Shown here: positions 1 to 7,604 of the stretch, in pieces
Numbering within the stretch: position 1 is the stretch's first letter
How the letters are laid out: each line of letters opens with the position of its first letter
Assembly (NCBI GenBank): GCA_022600805.1
Contig: JAHZJR010000039.1
Coordinates: forward strand, 1 to 36,588
DNA from: Pseudomonadota bacterium
Lineage (GTDB): Bacteria; Pseudomonadota; Gammaproteobacteria; PS1; Pseudothioglobaceae
Direction of reading: 5' to 3'
Length of the DNA stretch: 36,588 bases
Position numbers and translations under genes: made by a program
Notes under the pieces: generated by a model
The model's input: only the letters and a program-made list of their open reading frames with translations
Databases searched by the model: none
What the model was told of the DNA's origin: nothing

Positions 1-113
1 CCTTTGTGTTTTTAGCATTAGGCTTGTTTTTCTTTATTCGTTCATTAGGTAAAAAAAATTCTAACATTTCTAAAGTGATTGATACCAGCAAAGCTAAGGA
101 TTTATTAAAGTGA
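1..113 (+). CDS. C-terminal end of a membrane protein (partial)
   Basis: Only the last 36 codons are present, read from base 3 and closing with TGA at 111-113. They begin with a hydrophobic run (FVFLALGLFFFI), then a basic stop-transfer-like patch (RSLGKK) and a polar tail, which looks like the last membrane helix and cytoplasmic tail of a membrane protein. The stop overlaps the GTG start of the next gene (GTGA), so the two are probably translationally coupled. Family cannot be named from this fragment. Confidence 0.6.
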   Translation, partial: FVFLALGLFFFIRSLGKKNSNISKVIDTSKAKDLLK

Positions 114-511
114 GCCAATTTGAGTTAATGGTTAATACTAAAGGGCGTGGCGCTGTTAGTATTAATGACCAAGTAAATAATCTGATTAAACAAAGCTCAG
201 CGAAACTGTGCCATATATTTGTTACCCATACTTCTGCATCACTGATGATCACCGGCAATGAAGATCCAAATGTTTTATTGGATATTGAAGATTATTTTCA
301 GATGAGTGTTCAAGATGCCAAACCTGAATATCGACATAACAATGAAGGAGATTTTGACATGTCAGGACACATTAGATCGATCTTAACGGGTGAGTCAAAA
401 ACAATTCCTGTTGTTAATAGTCAATTAGCTTTGGGTAAATCTCAAGGCTTATTTTTGTACGAACATCGTGCTGGTAATAATGCGAGAAAATTAATCATCA
501 CCCTGTCATGA
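110..511 (+). CDS. yjbQ: YjbQ/UPF0047 family protein
   Basis: A 133-residue protein matching the YjbQ (UPF0047) family in length and motifs: HTSASLMITGNEDPNV in the first half, then YRHNNEGDFDMSGHIRS and the C-terminal GKSQGLFLYEHR. E. coli YjbQ has weak thiamine-phosphate synthase activity in vitro; the physiological role of the family is not settled. The histidine and acidic residues in these motifs are the conserved ones of the fold. The start is GTG at 110 inside the upstream stop, and the end overlaps the next ATG (ATGA), so it sits inside an operon with the TPR protein and lysS. Cytosolic; no signal peptide. Confidence 0.85.
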   Translation: MSQFELMVNTKGRGAVSINDQVNNLIKQSSAKLCHIFVTHTSASLMITGNEDPNVLLDIEDYFQMSVQDAKPEYRHNNEGDFDMSGHIRSILTGESKTIPVVNSQLALGKSQGLFLYEHRAGNNARKLIITLS

Positions 512-1173
512 ATAGCGAACAAGAATTAAGCGATTTAATGGTGGCGGCCTATAATCACCAAAAAAATGGTGATTTATCGTTAGCCATTCAAGCCTGGAAT
601 CAATTAATAAAACATCCAGAAGCTGATAATAACTTAACCGCAAATGCACATTTAAGCTTGGGTAATTTGCATCAGTTGCAGGGTAATGACGAGCTGGCCA
701 TTGAAAGCATGTCAAAGGCAATCAAAGCCAACCCCAATAGTTCAGAGGCTTATTTTTGTTTGGCTTACTTGGAACAAGAGCAAGAGAATTTTGAATCTGC
801 TATTGGTTATTTTGAACAAGCAATCGCACTTAATGACACCGATCCTGGTGCGTTTAATAATTTGGGCAATTGCTACGATCGCCTGGATAAAAGCGCCGAT
901 GCCATTAATGCTTATACTCAAGCTATCTCTTTAGATGATAATTATATTGCCGCCATTTACAATCGTGGTAACGCCTACATTAAAATCGCCAAGGATGAAT
1001 TGGCCTTGACGGACTTAAATAAAGCCATTGAATTGGATGCAAATTTCTATCAAGCCTATTATAATCGTGGCACTTTGCTTAAGCGCATGGGTGAACATAC
1101 TCAGTCCGAACAAGATTTAATCAAAGCCAAGACACTTGCACAGCAAGAATTAGAACATAAAACATTGCAATAA
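508..1173 (+). CDS. TPR repeat protein
   Basis: A 221-residue protein made almost wholly of tetratricopeptide repeats. At least five 34-residue units are visible with the W/L-G-Y-A-F-A-P pattern, for example NANPNS-type turns followed by [38 protein letters not shown] and [22 protein letters not shown] arrays bind partner proteins; the partner is not evident here. There is no signal peptide or membrane segment, so it is probably cytosolic. The ATG overlaps the yjbQ stop (ATGA) and the gene ends 5 bp before lysS, so it is likely co-transcribed with both. Confidence 0.85.
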   Translation: MNSEQELSDLMVAAYNHQKNGDLSLAIQAWNQLIKHPEADNNLTANAHLSLGNLHQLQGNDELAIESMSKAIKANPNSSEAYFCLAYLEQEQENFESAIGYFEQAIALNDTDPGAFNNLGNCYDRLDKSADAINAYTQAISLDDNYIAAIYNRGNAYIKIAKDELALTDLNKAIELDANFYQAYYNRGTLLKRMGEHTQSEQDLIKAKTLAQQELEHKTLQ

Positions 1174-1178
1174 TACCT

Positions 1179-2669
1179 ATGAGCGATCAAGACGATAACA
1201 AACTAATCACTGAAAGAAAATCAAAGCTGGATAAATTAAGAGAGGCGGGTAACCCTTTTGTGAATGATTTTAAACCTCAGCACTTAGCTCAAGCTATTAT
1301 TAATGAGTATGATCAGTTTTCCAAAGAGGATTTGGAAGAAAAAGCTATTCAAGTTTCAGTAGCAGGGCGCATTATGCTAAAGCGTGTAATGGGTAAGGCT
1401 AGCTTTGCTACCTTGCAAGATTCTAGCGCTCAAATTCAAGTCTTTGTCACACGCGATGAATTACCCGAGGGCTTTTATAATGAGCAGTTTAAAAAGTGGG
1501 ATATTGGCGATATTGCAGGCTGCACAGGCACTTTGTTTAAAACTAATGTGGGTGAGTTGTCGGTACGTGTAGACAGTATTAAATTATTAACCAAATCACT
1601 ACGCCCTTTGCCTGAAAAATTTCACGGCTTATCTGATCAAGAAATTCGCTATCGCCAGCGCTATGTTGATTTAATCACCAATGAAGATGCACGTAATACT
1701 TTTAAGCGCCGCAGTGCTATTGTTAGCTATATTCGAAACTTTTTTAATGAAGCTGACTTTATGGAGGTGGAAACACCAATGTTGCAAACCATTCCGGGCG
1801 GTGCGACAGCTAAGCCGTTTGAAACTCATCATAATGCGCTAGATATGCCGATGTTTTTACGTATTGCGCCTGAGCTTTATCTCAAGCGTTTGGTGGTTGG
1901 TGGTTTTGATCGAGTATTTGAAATTAATCGTAATTTTAGAAATGAAGGTCTTTCAACACGCCACAATCCTGAATTTACCATGATTGAGTTTTACCAAGCT
2001 TATGCAACGTATCATGACCTAATGGATTTAACTGAAAATCTATTTAGAGGTATTGCGGTTGATGTGTGTGGCAATGCAACTATTCATTATCAAGGTGATG
2101 AGTTTGATTTCTCTAAAGCGTTCAATCGTATCAGTGTGTTCGATTCAATCTTGGAATACAACCCAACATTGACAGCGCAAGATTTAAATGAGGATAACGC
2201 TAAAGCAACTGCTGAAAAGCTCGGAATTCAGGTTAAAGATAATTGGGGTTTGGGCAAGATCCAAATTGAGATTTTTGAAGCCACGGTTGAAGAAAAACTT
2301 ATGCAGCCGACCTTTATCACTGAATACCCAACTGAAGTGTCGCCATTGGCACGTCGTAATGATGACAATCCATTTATCACAGATCGCTTTGAGTTATTTA
2401 TTGGTGGCCGTGAAATTGCTAATGGCTTTTCTGAGCTTAACGATGCCCAAGATCAAGCTGAGCGCTTCAAAGCGCAAGTGGCTGAAAAAGATGCGGGTGA
2501 TGATGAAGCCATGCATTATGATGCAGATTATATTCGTGCCCTAGAATACGGTATGCCACCAACAGCGGGAGAGGGGATTGGCATTGATCGTTTGGTGATG
2601 CTATTTACTGATTCGCCATCAATTCGTGATGTACTGTTGTTTCCTCACATGAGGTCAGAAGTTAAATGA
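1179..2669 (+). CDS. lysS: Lysine--tRNA ligase, class II
   Basis: A 496-residue class II lysyl-tRNA synthetase, close to the usual ~500. The N-terminal third is the OB-fold anticodon-binding domain ([20 protein letters not shown]). The catalytic domain has motif 2 ([14 protein letters not shown], from about F253) and motif 3 ([10 protein letters not shown], residues 466-475), and ends with the lysyl-specific [10 protein letters not shown]. It charges tRNA-Lys in the cytosol with ATP; a tRNA-Lys gene lies 2.8 kb downstream. The stop overlaps the cmk start (ATGA), indicating coupling. Confidence 0.97.
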   Translation: MSDQDDNKLITERKSKLDKLREAGNPFVNDFKPQHLAQAIINEYDQFSKEDLEEKAIQVSVAGRIMLKRVMGKASFATLQDSSAQIQVFVTRDELPEGFYNEQFKKWDIGDIAGCTGTLFKTNVGELSVRVDSIKLLTKSLRPLPEKFHGLSDQEIRYRQRYVDLITNEDARNTFKRRSAIVSYIRNFFNEADFMEVETPMLQTIPGGATAKPFETHHNALDMPMFLRIAPELYLKRLVVGGFDRVFEINRNFRNEGLSTRHNPEFTMIEFYQAYATYHDLMDLTENLFRGIAVDVCGNATIHYQGDEFDFSKAFNRISVFDSILEYNPTLTAQDLNEDNAKATAEKLGIQVKDNWGLGKIQIEIFEATVEEKLMQPTFITEYPTEVSPLARRNDDNPFITDRFELFIGGREIANGFSELNDAQDQAERFKAQVAEKDAGDDEAMHYDADYIRALEYGMPPTAGEGIGIDRLVMLFTDSPSIRDVLLFPHMRSEVK

Positions 2670-3334
2670 GTGTACCAGTTTTAACAATTGACGGTCCAAG
2701 TGGCGTAGGTAAAGGCACTGTTGCACGAGTAATTGCTCAGCAACAAGGCTGGCATCTGCTTGATTCGGGCGCTATTTATCGTGCTTTTGCCTTGGCAGTT
2801 GATAGTAGAAGTATTGATATTAGCAATGAAGCCGCCTTGGAAGAAGTGGCTAAAAATCTAGATTTAAGTTTTAAGACGCATAAAGACAGTGAACTGGTGA
2901 GTGTTTATTTAGATGGCCAAGATGTATCTAAAGTACTGCGCACTGAGCAAACTGGGGAAATGGCTTCTAAAATTGCATCAATCGGTGTGGTTCGTGCAGC
3001 TTTATTAAAGCGTCAGCAAGATTTTGCCATCTCTCCCGGTTTGGTGGCAGATGGGCGTGATATGGGTACGGTGGTTTTTGAAAAAGCACCTTTTAAAGTT
3101 TACTTAACAGCAAGCGCTGAGGAGCGTGCTAATAGACGCTTAAAACAATTGCAAGCACAAGGATCAGAGGGTATAATATCGCAGATCTTAGCAGAGGTAG
3201 AGGCAAGAGATGCGCGTGATTCATCACGCAAACACGCTCCTTTAAAACCTGCAAAAGATGCCCTTGTCATTGATACCACTGAGTTATCACTTGATGAGGT
3301 TATCGCTCAAGTGAGCGAATTGGTTAAAGCTTAA
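2666..3334 (+). CDS. cmk: (d)CMP kinase
   Basis: A 222-residue cytidylate kinase. It phosphorylates CMP/dCMP with ATP in pyrimidine nucleotide recycling. The P-loop GPSGVGKGT lies at residues 10-18, followed by the nucleotide-site motif [12 protein letters not shown], then GRDMGTVVF and the lid/adenine region [19 protein letters not shown]. The start overlaps the lysS stop by ATGA. Order cmk-rpsA-ihfB is the classic gammaproteobacterial arrangement. CMP released by the CMP-sugar pathways further right would be recycled by this enzyme, although that link is only metabolic. Confidence 0.95.
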   Translation: MSVPVLTIDGPSGVGKGTVARVIAQQQGWHLLDSGAIYRAFALAVDSRSIDISNEAALEEVAKNLDLSFKTHKDSELVSVYLDGQDVSKVLRTEQTGEMASKIASIGVVRAALLKRQQDFAISPGLVADGRDMGTVVFEKAPFKVYLTASAEERANRRLKQLQAQGSEGIISQILAEVEARDARDSSRKHAPLKPAKDALVIDTTELSLDEVIAQVSELVKA

Positions 3335-3347
3335 GCGGTTAAGCTTT
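3326..3347 (+). terminator. Perfect hairpin overlapping the cmk stop codon
   Basis: A 9-bp perfect inverted repeat AAAGCTTAA / TTAAGCTTT with a 4-base GCGG loop includes the cmk TAA (3332-3334). There is no U-tract after it, only TTTATAAAT, so it is at best a weak terminator; it could also be an mRNA processing or stability element between cmk and rpsA. Confidence 0.35.
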
Positions 3348-3428
3348 ATAAATAAACTAACCCGATATGCATTAGGCGTACACCGTAACTAGCCTAACAA
3401 TTACCGGTCAATATCAAAGAAGAAATAT

Positions 3429-5105
3429 ATGTCAGAATCATTTGCTGAACTGTTTGAAAACAGTGTAGAACAACAAAACGTAAAAGTGGGTGCCTTATTA
3501 ATGGGTACAGTAGTTAGTCTTAATCGTGAAAAAGCGATTGTAAACGTTGGACTAAAATCAGAGGGCTTCATCTCTCTAGACGAATTTAAAAACCCAAAAG
3601 GTGAATTAGAGGTTGCAGAAGGCGACGTAGTAGAAGTTGCTTTAAAGTCAATCGACGATGGCCTGGGTAATACACTCTTGTCACATGCTGATGCGAAACG
3701 CATCAAGTTGTGGCAGTCATTAGAATTAGCAATGAATTCTAAAGAAACAGTAACTGGTATTGTTACCGGCGCTGTTAAAGGTGGTTTGACAGTTGATATT
3801 GGCGTAGTTAAGGCATTCTTACCAGGCTCATTAGTTGATGTTCGTCCTGTTAAAGATTTCTCTTACCTAACTGGTCAAGAAATTGAAGCAATCGTTATCA
3901 AGATGGACGAAGTTAGAAACAACATCGTTATTTCTAGAAAAGCGGTTATGCAAGAAGCTAACTCTGCTGATCGTGAAGCATTACTTGAAACACTTGAAGA
4001 AGGTAAAGAAATCGAAGGTATCGTTAAGAACCTTGCAGATTACGGTGCATTCGTTGATCTTGGCGGTGTTGATGGTTTACTACACATTACAGATATTTCT
4101 TGGACGCGTGTTAACCACCCATCTGAAAAGCTTACAATTGGTGACAAGATTAAGGTTAAAGTGCTTAACTACGATAAAGAGAAGATGCGTGTATCACTAG
4201 GTCTTAAGCAGCTTACTGCTAGCCCTTGGGATAATATTTCAGATCGTCTTCCTATCGGTAAGAAGGTTACTGGTACAGTTTCTAACCTTACTGATTACGG
4301 TGCGTTTGTACGTATTGAAGACGGTGTTGAAGGTTTGGTTCACGTATCTGAAATGGATTGGACAAATGCAAATGCACGTCCTTCTAAGATTGTTAAACTA
4401 GGTCAGGAAGTTGACGTAGTCGTATTAGACGTTCAAGAGTCTAAGCACCGTATTTCATTATCAATGAAGCAAGCGTTAGAAAACCCTTGGGAAGCATTTG
4501 AAGCAACTCAAAACAAAGGTGATAAGATTATCGTAAACGTTAAGTCTATTACTGACTTTGGTTTATTTGTTGGTTTACAAGGCGGTATCGATGGTCTAAT
4601 TCACTTAGCTGATATTTCTTGGGACAAGCAGTCTTCTGAAGAGTTAGTTGCTAACTATTCTAAAGGTCAAGAATTAGAAGTTGTTATTCTAAATATTGAT
4701 GCTGAGAAAGAGCGTATTTCTTTAGGCATTAAGCAGTTATCTGAAGATGACTTTATGCAGTACGCATCAGCAAATAAGAAGGGTTCTATTGTTAAAGGTA
4801 CAATCTTAGAAGTTGATTCACGTGGTGCGGTTATTGGCCTTGCTGACGATATCACTGGCTACTTAAAAGCGGGTGAAATTTCACAAGAGCGTGTTGAAGA
4901 CGCAACAACCGTACTTAAAGCGGGTGAGGAAGTTGAAGTGGTTATCATGAATGTTGATAGAAGATCTCGCAACGTTTCTGTTAGTATGAAAGCTAAAGAT
5001 TCAGTTGAAGAGCAAGCGGCTATGGCAGACTACAACAAGCAGTCTTCTGAAGAAGCAGCTGGTTCAACATTAGGTGACTTACTTAAGCAAGCTAAAGATA
5101 AGTAA
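3429..5105 (+). CDS. rpsA: 30S ribosomal protein S1
   Basis: A 558-residue S1 protein, essentially the E. coli length (557), with six S1/OB-fold RNA-binding repeats. Repeat hallmarks are visible as VKNLADYGAFVDLGGVDGLLH, VSNLTDYGAFVRIEDGVEGLVH and VKSITDFGLFVGLQGGIDGLIH in repeats 3-5, with the two divergent N-terminal repeats that dock on the ribosome before them. It recruits mRNA to the 30S subunit. The 94-base leader after cmk may carry its own promoter and autoregulatory structure, though none can be assigned. Codon use looks strongly optimised compared with the polysaccharide genes, as expected of a highly expressed gene. Confidence 0.97.
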   Translation: MSESFAELFENSVEQQNVKVGALLMGTVVSLNREKAIVNVGLKSEGFISLDEFKNPKGELEVAEGDVVEVALKSIDDGLGNTLLSHADAKRIKLWQSLELAMNSKETVTGIVTGAVKGGLTVDIGVVKAFLPGSLVDVRPVKDFSYLTGQEIEAIVIKMDEVRNNIVISRKAVMQEANSADREALLETLEEGKEIEGIVKNLADYGAFVDLGGVDGLLHITDISWTRVNHPSEKLTIGDKIKVKVLNYDKEKMRVSLGLKQLTASPWDNISDRLPIGKKVTGTVSNLTDYGAFVRIEDGVEGLVHVSEMDWTNANARPSKIVKLGQEVDVVVLDVQESKHRISLSMKQALENPWEAFEATQNKGDKIIVNVKSITDFGLFVGLQGGIDGLIHLADISWDKQSSEELVANYSKGQELEVVILNIDAEKERISLGIKQLSEDDFMQYASANKKGSIVKGTILEVDSRGAVIGLADDITGYLKAGEISQERVEDATTVLKAGEEVEVVIMNVDRRSRNVSVSMKAKDSVEEQAAMADYNKQSSEEAAGSTLGDLLKQAKDK

Positions 5106-5118
5106 CTAATCGTTAATC

Positions 5119-5157
5119 AAAAGGCCGCTAAGTAGCAATACGAAGCGGCCTTTTTTT
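5119..5157 (+). terminator. Intrinsic terminator of rpsA
   Basis: A GC-rich stem AAAAGGCCGCT / AGCGGCCTTTTT with a short loop is followed by a run of T, directly after the rpsA stop. It is a textbook rho-independent terminator and separates rpsA from ihfB. Confidence 0.9.
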
Positions 5158-5168
5158 ATGGTGAAAAG

Positions 5169-5447
5169 ATGAAAAAAACAGATCTAATTCAACGCTTAAC
5201 CGACAATTCAAATCTAGCAAAATCAGATGCAAAACTGGCGGTGGATTTAATATTGGAGCGAATTACCCAATCGATTGTTTCGGGTGAAGGGGTTGAGATT
5301 AGAGGCTTTGGCGGCTTTATAAAGAAACATCGAAAAGCACGCCAAGGAATTAATCCAAAAACCAGTGAAAGAACGCAGGTTGGTGAGAAATATGTGCCGT
5401 TTTTTAAGCCAGGAAAAAGCTTAAAAGAAATGGTAAATAAAGGCTAA
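5169..5447 (+). CDS. ihfB: Integration host factor beta subunit (HU/IHF family)
   Basis: A 92-residue HU/IHF-fold DNA-bending protein. The DNA-binding arm region reads EIRGFGGFIKKHRKARQGINPKTSE and the C-terminal tail KYVPFFKPGKSLKEMV matches IHF-beta rather than HU. It would pair with IhfA (not in the window) to bend DNA for recombination, replication and sigma-54 promoters. The position immediately after rpsA is the usual one for ihfB and supports the subunit assignment. The spacing to the rpsA terminator suggests either read-through or a promoter within the terminator region. IHF is also a host factor for tRNA-targeted integrases, which is suggestive given the integration scar just downstream. 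Confidence 0.9.
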   Translation: MKKTDLIQRLTDNSNLAKSDAKLAVDLILERITQSIVSGEGVEIRGFGGFIKKHRKARQGINPKTSERTQVGEKYVPFFKPGKSLKEMVNKG

Positions 5448-5453
5448 TTTTTG

Positions 5454-5481
5454 TTGTTTTTAAATTGGGATAATGTATAAT
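5454..5481 (+). promoter_or_regulatory. Candidate sigma-70 promoter for tRNA-Lys
   Basis: TTGTTT at 5454-5459 and a perfect TATAAT at 5476-5481 are separated by 16 bases, 34 bases upstream of the mature tRNA 5' end. Spacing and position fit a tRNA promoter. Confidence 0.6.
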
Positions 5482-5515
5482 TTCACTTTTCGCACAAAGT
5501 GTTGAAAACCAATAG

Positions 5516-5591
5516 GGGGCGTTAGCTCAGTTGGTAGAGCATCGGACTTTTAATCCGCTGGTCGAGCGTTCAAATCGCTCACGCCCCACCA
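5516..5591 (+). tRNA. tRNA-Lys (anticodon TTT)
   Basis: A complete 76-base cloverleaf: acceptor GGGGCGT / ACGCCCC, D-arm GCTC-AGTTGGTA-GAGC, anticodon loop CTTTTAA with TTT at 5549-5551, T-arm GAGCG-TTCAAAT-CGCTC, then A and an encoded CCA. The first anticodon-stem pair (T/C) is mismatched. From the anticodon loop onward the sequence is repeated exactly at 6618-6669, so the present 3' half appears to have been supplied by an integrated element. No intrinsic terminator follows it directly, whereas one follows the distal copy. Confidence 0.95.
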
Positions 5592-5598
5592 TATTATT
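5547..5598 (+). repeat. attL-like direct repeat (tRNA-Lys 3' half)
   Basis: This 52-bp segment, from the first base of the anticodon loop to 7 bases past the CCA, is identical to 6618-6669. The bases just outside the pair differ on both sides (A/T before, T/A after), so the repeat is sharply bounded. It has the form of an integrase core site in a tRNA gene. Confidence 0.85.
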
Positions 5599-6033
5599 TA
5601 ATGTTTTAATTCCTTAAAACCACTTAAACCCCTCAAAAACCTCTAAAAACACACTTCATGCAATCCTTTTGTATGGTGGTTTTTTGACGTTTTGTTGGTG
5701 CGGATTTGAGTCCGATGGTTAGTTAGTGTAGTTTTAGCCTTTTTAGGAGGTTTAAGATTTGTTTTTAGCTTTACCAAGATTTAAAGTCCCAACGGAATCG
5801 CAACGACTATTTAATTTTAGGTCTTATTTTGTAATTTTTACATTTGTAATGTTATCAAAAGGCGGGTGTTAAACAATAGTTAAGTCTAAAAATATAGATA
5901 CTGGTGAATAACATGAATTAGATATAAAAATAGCTTTAAATATTTCAAAGAGACACTCAACAGAGTAATATAAATTAATTGATAGAATGAGATGATAATG
6001 GTATTATGCTTTTAAACAAACAAAATAATCAAT
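5599..6033. other. Gene-free stretch inside the att-flanked segment
   Basis: I see no credible coding region here on either strand. It begins with AT-rich sequence after the tRNA CCA and contains one copy (5783-5806) of a 24-bp imperfect repeat that recurs twice downstream. No integrase remnant could be recognised. Confidence 0.5.
5783..5806 (+). repeat. 24-bp imperfect repeat, copy A
   Basis: Pattern AAAGTCCCAAC followed by GGAATCGCAACGA: two CNCAAC half-sites one helical turn apart. It matches copies B (6500-6523) and C (6712-6735) in register. Confidence 0.45.
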
Positions 6034-6229
6034 ATGACCATTACTGAAATCACAAAAATGAGCGCTGCAGAGAGGCTTCAAACTATGGAGGCAATTTGGG
6101 ATTCATTTAGTCATGATCAAATAGAAGTAAAATCTCCAGAGTGGCATAAAGATATTTTATCTGAAAGAAAAAAAAATAGAGCAGGGTAAGACAGAGTTTA
6201 TATCTTTTGCTGATTTAAAATCAAGATAG
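6034..6229 (+). pseudogene. Broken antitoxin of a ParE/RelE-type addiction module
   Basis: The ATG at 6034 opens a frame reading MTITEITKMSAAERLQTMEA and EVKSPEWHKDILSERK, which fits the short putative addiction-module antitoxin family (TIGR02574-like). The frame closes early at 6189. Removing one A from the A9 run at 6168-6176 would continue it as KIEQGKTEFISFADLKSR and stop at 6229, which is the expected family C-terminus. It is therefore frameshifted in a homopolymer. The antitoxin would normally neutralise the toxin encoded just downstream, itself only a fragment here. Confidence 0.6.
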
Positions 6230-6239
6230 TCATTAGTGA

Positions 6240-6389
6240 ATATTAATAACATCAGTATCTTATCAGATGCTGTCTAAAAGGTTTCCATATGCAATCTATT
6301 ATGATGTTACTAATAATTCGAATTATGTGATTGCTGTTTTGCCAATGAGAAGAGATCCAGATTGGGTTAAAAACAGATTAAATAGTTGA
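6240..6389 (+). pseudogene. C-terminal fragment of a ParE/RelE-type toxin
   Basis: A short frame reading MLSKRFPYAIYYDVTNNS and then YVIAVLPMRRDPDWVKNRL, ending TGA at 6387-6389, is the typical C-terminal half of ParE/RelE-superfamily toxins (KRFPYxIYY, then hxxRxP). The N-terminal half is missing; only about 40-45 residues remain. It follows the broken antitoxin in the usual order, so the pair is a dead module. It lies inside the att-like repeats and was probably part of the integrated element. Confidence 0.6.
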
Positions 6390-6499
6390 CAGGATTATCA
6401 GTATTCTATTTTTAAATTTCTAGCTAGAAATTGGATAAAACTACATAATAAAAAAAAAGTCTCAATAGGGTGATTAATTTAAACCAAACTGAGGCTAAA

Positions 6500-6523
6500 A
6501 AAGTCGCAACATAATCGCAACAA
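6500..6523 (+). repeat. 24-bp imperfect repeat, copy B
   Basis: AAAGTCGCAACATAATCGCAAC; agrees with copy A at most positions and carries both CGCAAC half-sites. It lies about 95 bp before the distal att-like repeat. Confidence 0.45.
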
Positions 6524-6617
6524 AGAACTGCTTAAAACGCTCTATATCATTTTAAAGTGAAACAAAAAGTGCTTTAGTAGCAGGGTTTAGAATGTTTTTT
6601 AGATGTTTTGGGTAAGT

Positions 6618-6669
6618 CTTTTAATCCGCTGGTCGAGCGTTCAAATCGCTCACGCCCCACCATATTATT
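6618..6669 (+). repeat. attR-like direct repeat (displaced tRNA-Lys 3' end)
   Basis: An exact 52-bp copy of 5547-5598. Here the acceptor 5' strand, D-arm and 5' anticodon stem are absent, so it cannot be a tRNA. It is followed immediately by an intrinsic terminator, which suggests this copy marks the original 3' flank of the tRNA gene. Confidence 0.85.
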
Positions 6670-6702
6670 AAAGGGATTCAAGAGATTGAATCCTTTTTTT
6701 TT
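6670..6702 (+). terminator. Intrinsic terminator after the displaced tRNA 3' end
   Basis: Stem GGATTCA (6674-6680) / TGAATCC (6687-6693) with a 6-base loop is followed by eight or more T. It is probably the native terminator of the tRNA-Lys unit, now separated from the functional tRNA by the 1,071-bp insertion. Confidence 0.8.
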
Positions 6703-6711
6703 CGCCTTCTA

Positions 6712-6735
6712 AAAGTCGCAACAAAACCTCAACCA
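6712..6735 (+). repeat. 24-bp imperfect repeat, copy C
   Basis: AAAGTCGCAACAAAACC then TCAACCA: the first half-site matches copies A and B, the second is degenerate. It lies outside the att-flanked segment, just past the terminator. Confidence 0.35.
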
Positions 6736-6754
6736 TTTTAAAAGATAACTTTAA

Positions 6755-6785
6755 TTGTTAATCTTTTATAAATACCCCCTATAAT
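6755..6785 (+). promoter_or_regulatory. Possible promoter facing the accessory region
   Basis: TTGTTA (6755-6760) and TATAAT (6780-6785) lie 19 bases apart, a longer than ideal spacer. It is the only -10/-35 pair noticed between the tRNA scar and the first accessory gene, and would read rightward into it. Confidence 0.3.
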
Positions 6786-6910
6786 GTTCAGATGATAAAG
6801 ATGAAGAGTTGGCTAATAAACCATTCATAAATGTTTTATTTTTGAGTAAATATTGGTTTAAAATGAATCTTTTTTTTACCTAAGTGCTGTTAACCATAAT
6901 TTAAGGTTTG

Positions 6911-6926
6911 CAGTGCGGTAGCCGTT
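6911..6926 (+). promoter_or_regulatory. ops/JUMPstart-like sequence
   Basis: The string GTGCGGTAGCCGTTG contains GCGGTAGC, the core of the RfaH-recruiting ops element (GGCGGTAG..T). The first G and the final T of the consensus are not matched. Its place at the mouth of a polysaccharide locus, in the correct orientation and in a non-coding leader, is what such an element would have; the match alone could be chance. Confidence 0.3.
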
Positions 6927-6965
6927 GTACAATTGGTGCAAACATCTTCACCATTTAATAAAAAA

Positions 6966-7376
6966 ATGAAAGTAGACAGTTCAATTATCTTATTTAACCA
7001 AAAAGAGGTGCGCCGTCATTGGGACGATGAGGTTGAGCTTTGGTATTTTTCAGTAATTGATGTTATTTCAGTTTTAACAGGATCGTCTAATTCTAGAAGG
7101 TATTGGTCTGATTTAAAAACTAAGTTAAGGCAAGAGGGTAGTGAGGTGTACGATAATATCGTACAACTGAAAATGATATCATCTGATGGTAAAAAGTATA
7201 ATACTGATTGCTTTTCAACAGAAGGTTTATTGCGCCTCATTCAATCTATCCTCTCACCAAAAGCTGAACCTTTTAAACTCTGGTTGGTCAAAGTTGGGTA
7301 TGAACGTATAGAAGAAACAGAAGACCCTGAACTTGCTTTTGAACGAGCAATGCAAACCTATCTTAAAAAAGGTTAA
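6966..7376 (+). CDS. BRO-N domain protein, C-terminally truncated
   Basis: A 136-residue protein from the ATG at 6966 (the ORF track's TTG at 6933 adds 11 unlikely residues). It matches the BRO/prophage-antirepressor N-terminal domain: KEVRRHWDDEVELWYFSVID, RRYWSDLKTKL, and KYNTDCFSTEGLLRLIQSI. It continues as PKAEPFKLWLVKVGYERIEE and ends at LKKG, where full-length relatives run on for another ~130 residues. The stop falls just before a fragment of an unrelated sugar gene, so the 3' part was probably lost in a rearrangement. BRO-N domains bind DNA; a role of this shortened form is unknown. Confidence 0.7.
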   Translation: MKVDSSIILFNQKEVRRHWDDEVELWYFSVIDVISVLTGSSNSRRYWSDLKTKLRQEGSEVYDNIVQLKMISSDGKKYNTDCFSTEGLLRLIQSILSPKAEPFKLWLVKVGYERIEETEDPELAFERAMQTYLKKG

Positions 7377-7379
7377 TCG

Positions 7380-7604
7380 CACATTAATGTTGGCACAGGT
7401 AAAGATGTAACTATTAGAGAGGTAGCAGAGACCATGAAAGAAGTAGTTGGTTATACAGGTGGACTGACTTTTGATGCGACTAAGCCAGATGACACCCCAA
7501 GAAAATTAATTGATGTGACTAGACTAGAGAGCATGGGCTGGAAACACAGTATAGATCTGAAAGAAGGTATTGAAAAAACCTATGAATGGTATGTAAATGA
7601 ATAA
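7380..7604 (+). pseudogene. C-terminal stump of a GDP-L-fucose synthase-like (Fcl/WcaG) gene
   Basis: From base 7380 an open frame without a start reads [20 protein letters not shown], then [20 protein letters not shown] and [13 protein letters not shown] before TAA at 7602-7604. This is the C-terminal ~74 residues of the GDP-4-keto-6-deoxymannose epimerase/reductase family; the Rossmann N-terminus is gone. It shows that an older polysaccharide gene stood here and was overwritten by the BRO-N gene to its left. No gmd partner is in the window. Confidence 0.8.

Noticed and set aside
3401-3706. Minus-strand ORF opposite the rpsA start
   Set aside because: Shadow of the strongly biased rpsA codons; no ribosome site or family match. 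The same holds for the other minus-strand ORFs in the track.
6618-6661. A second tRNA-Lys gene
   Set aside because: Only the sequence from the anticodon loop onward is present; the acceptor 5' strand, D-arm and 5' anticodon stem are missing, so it cannot fold as a tRNA. It is treated as an att-like repeat.
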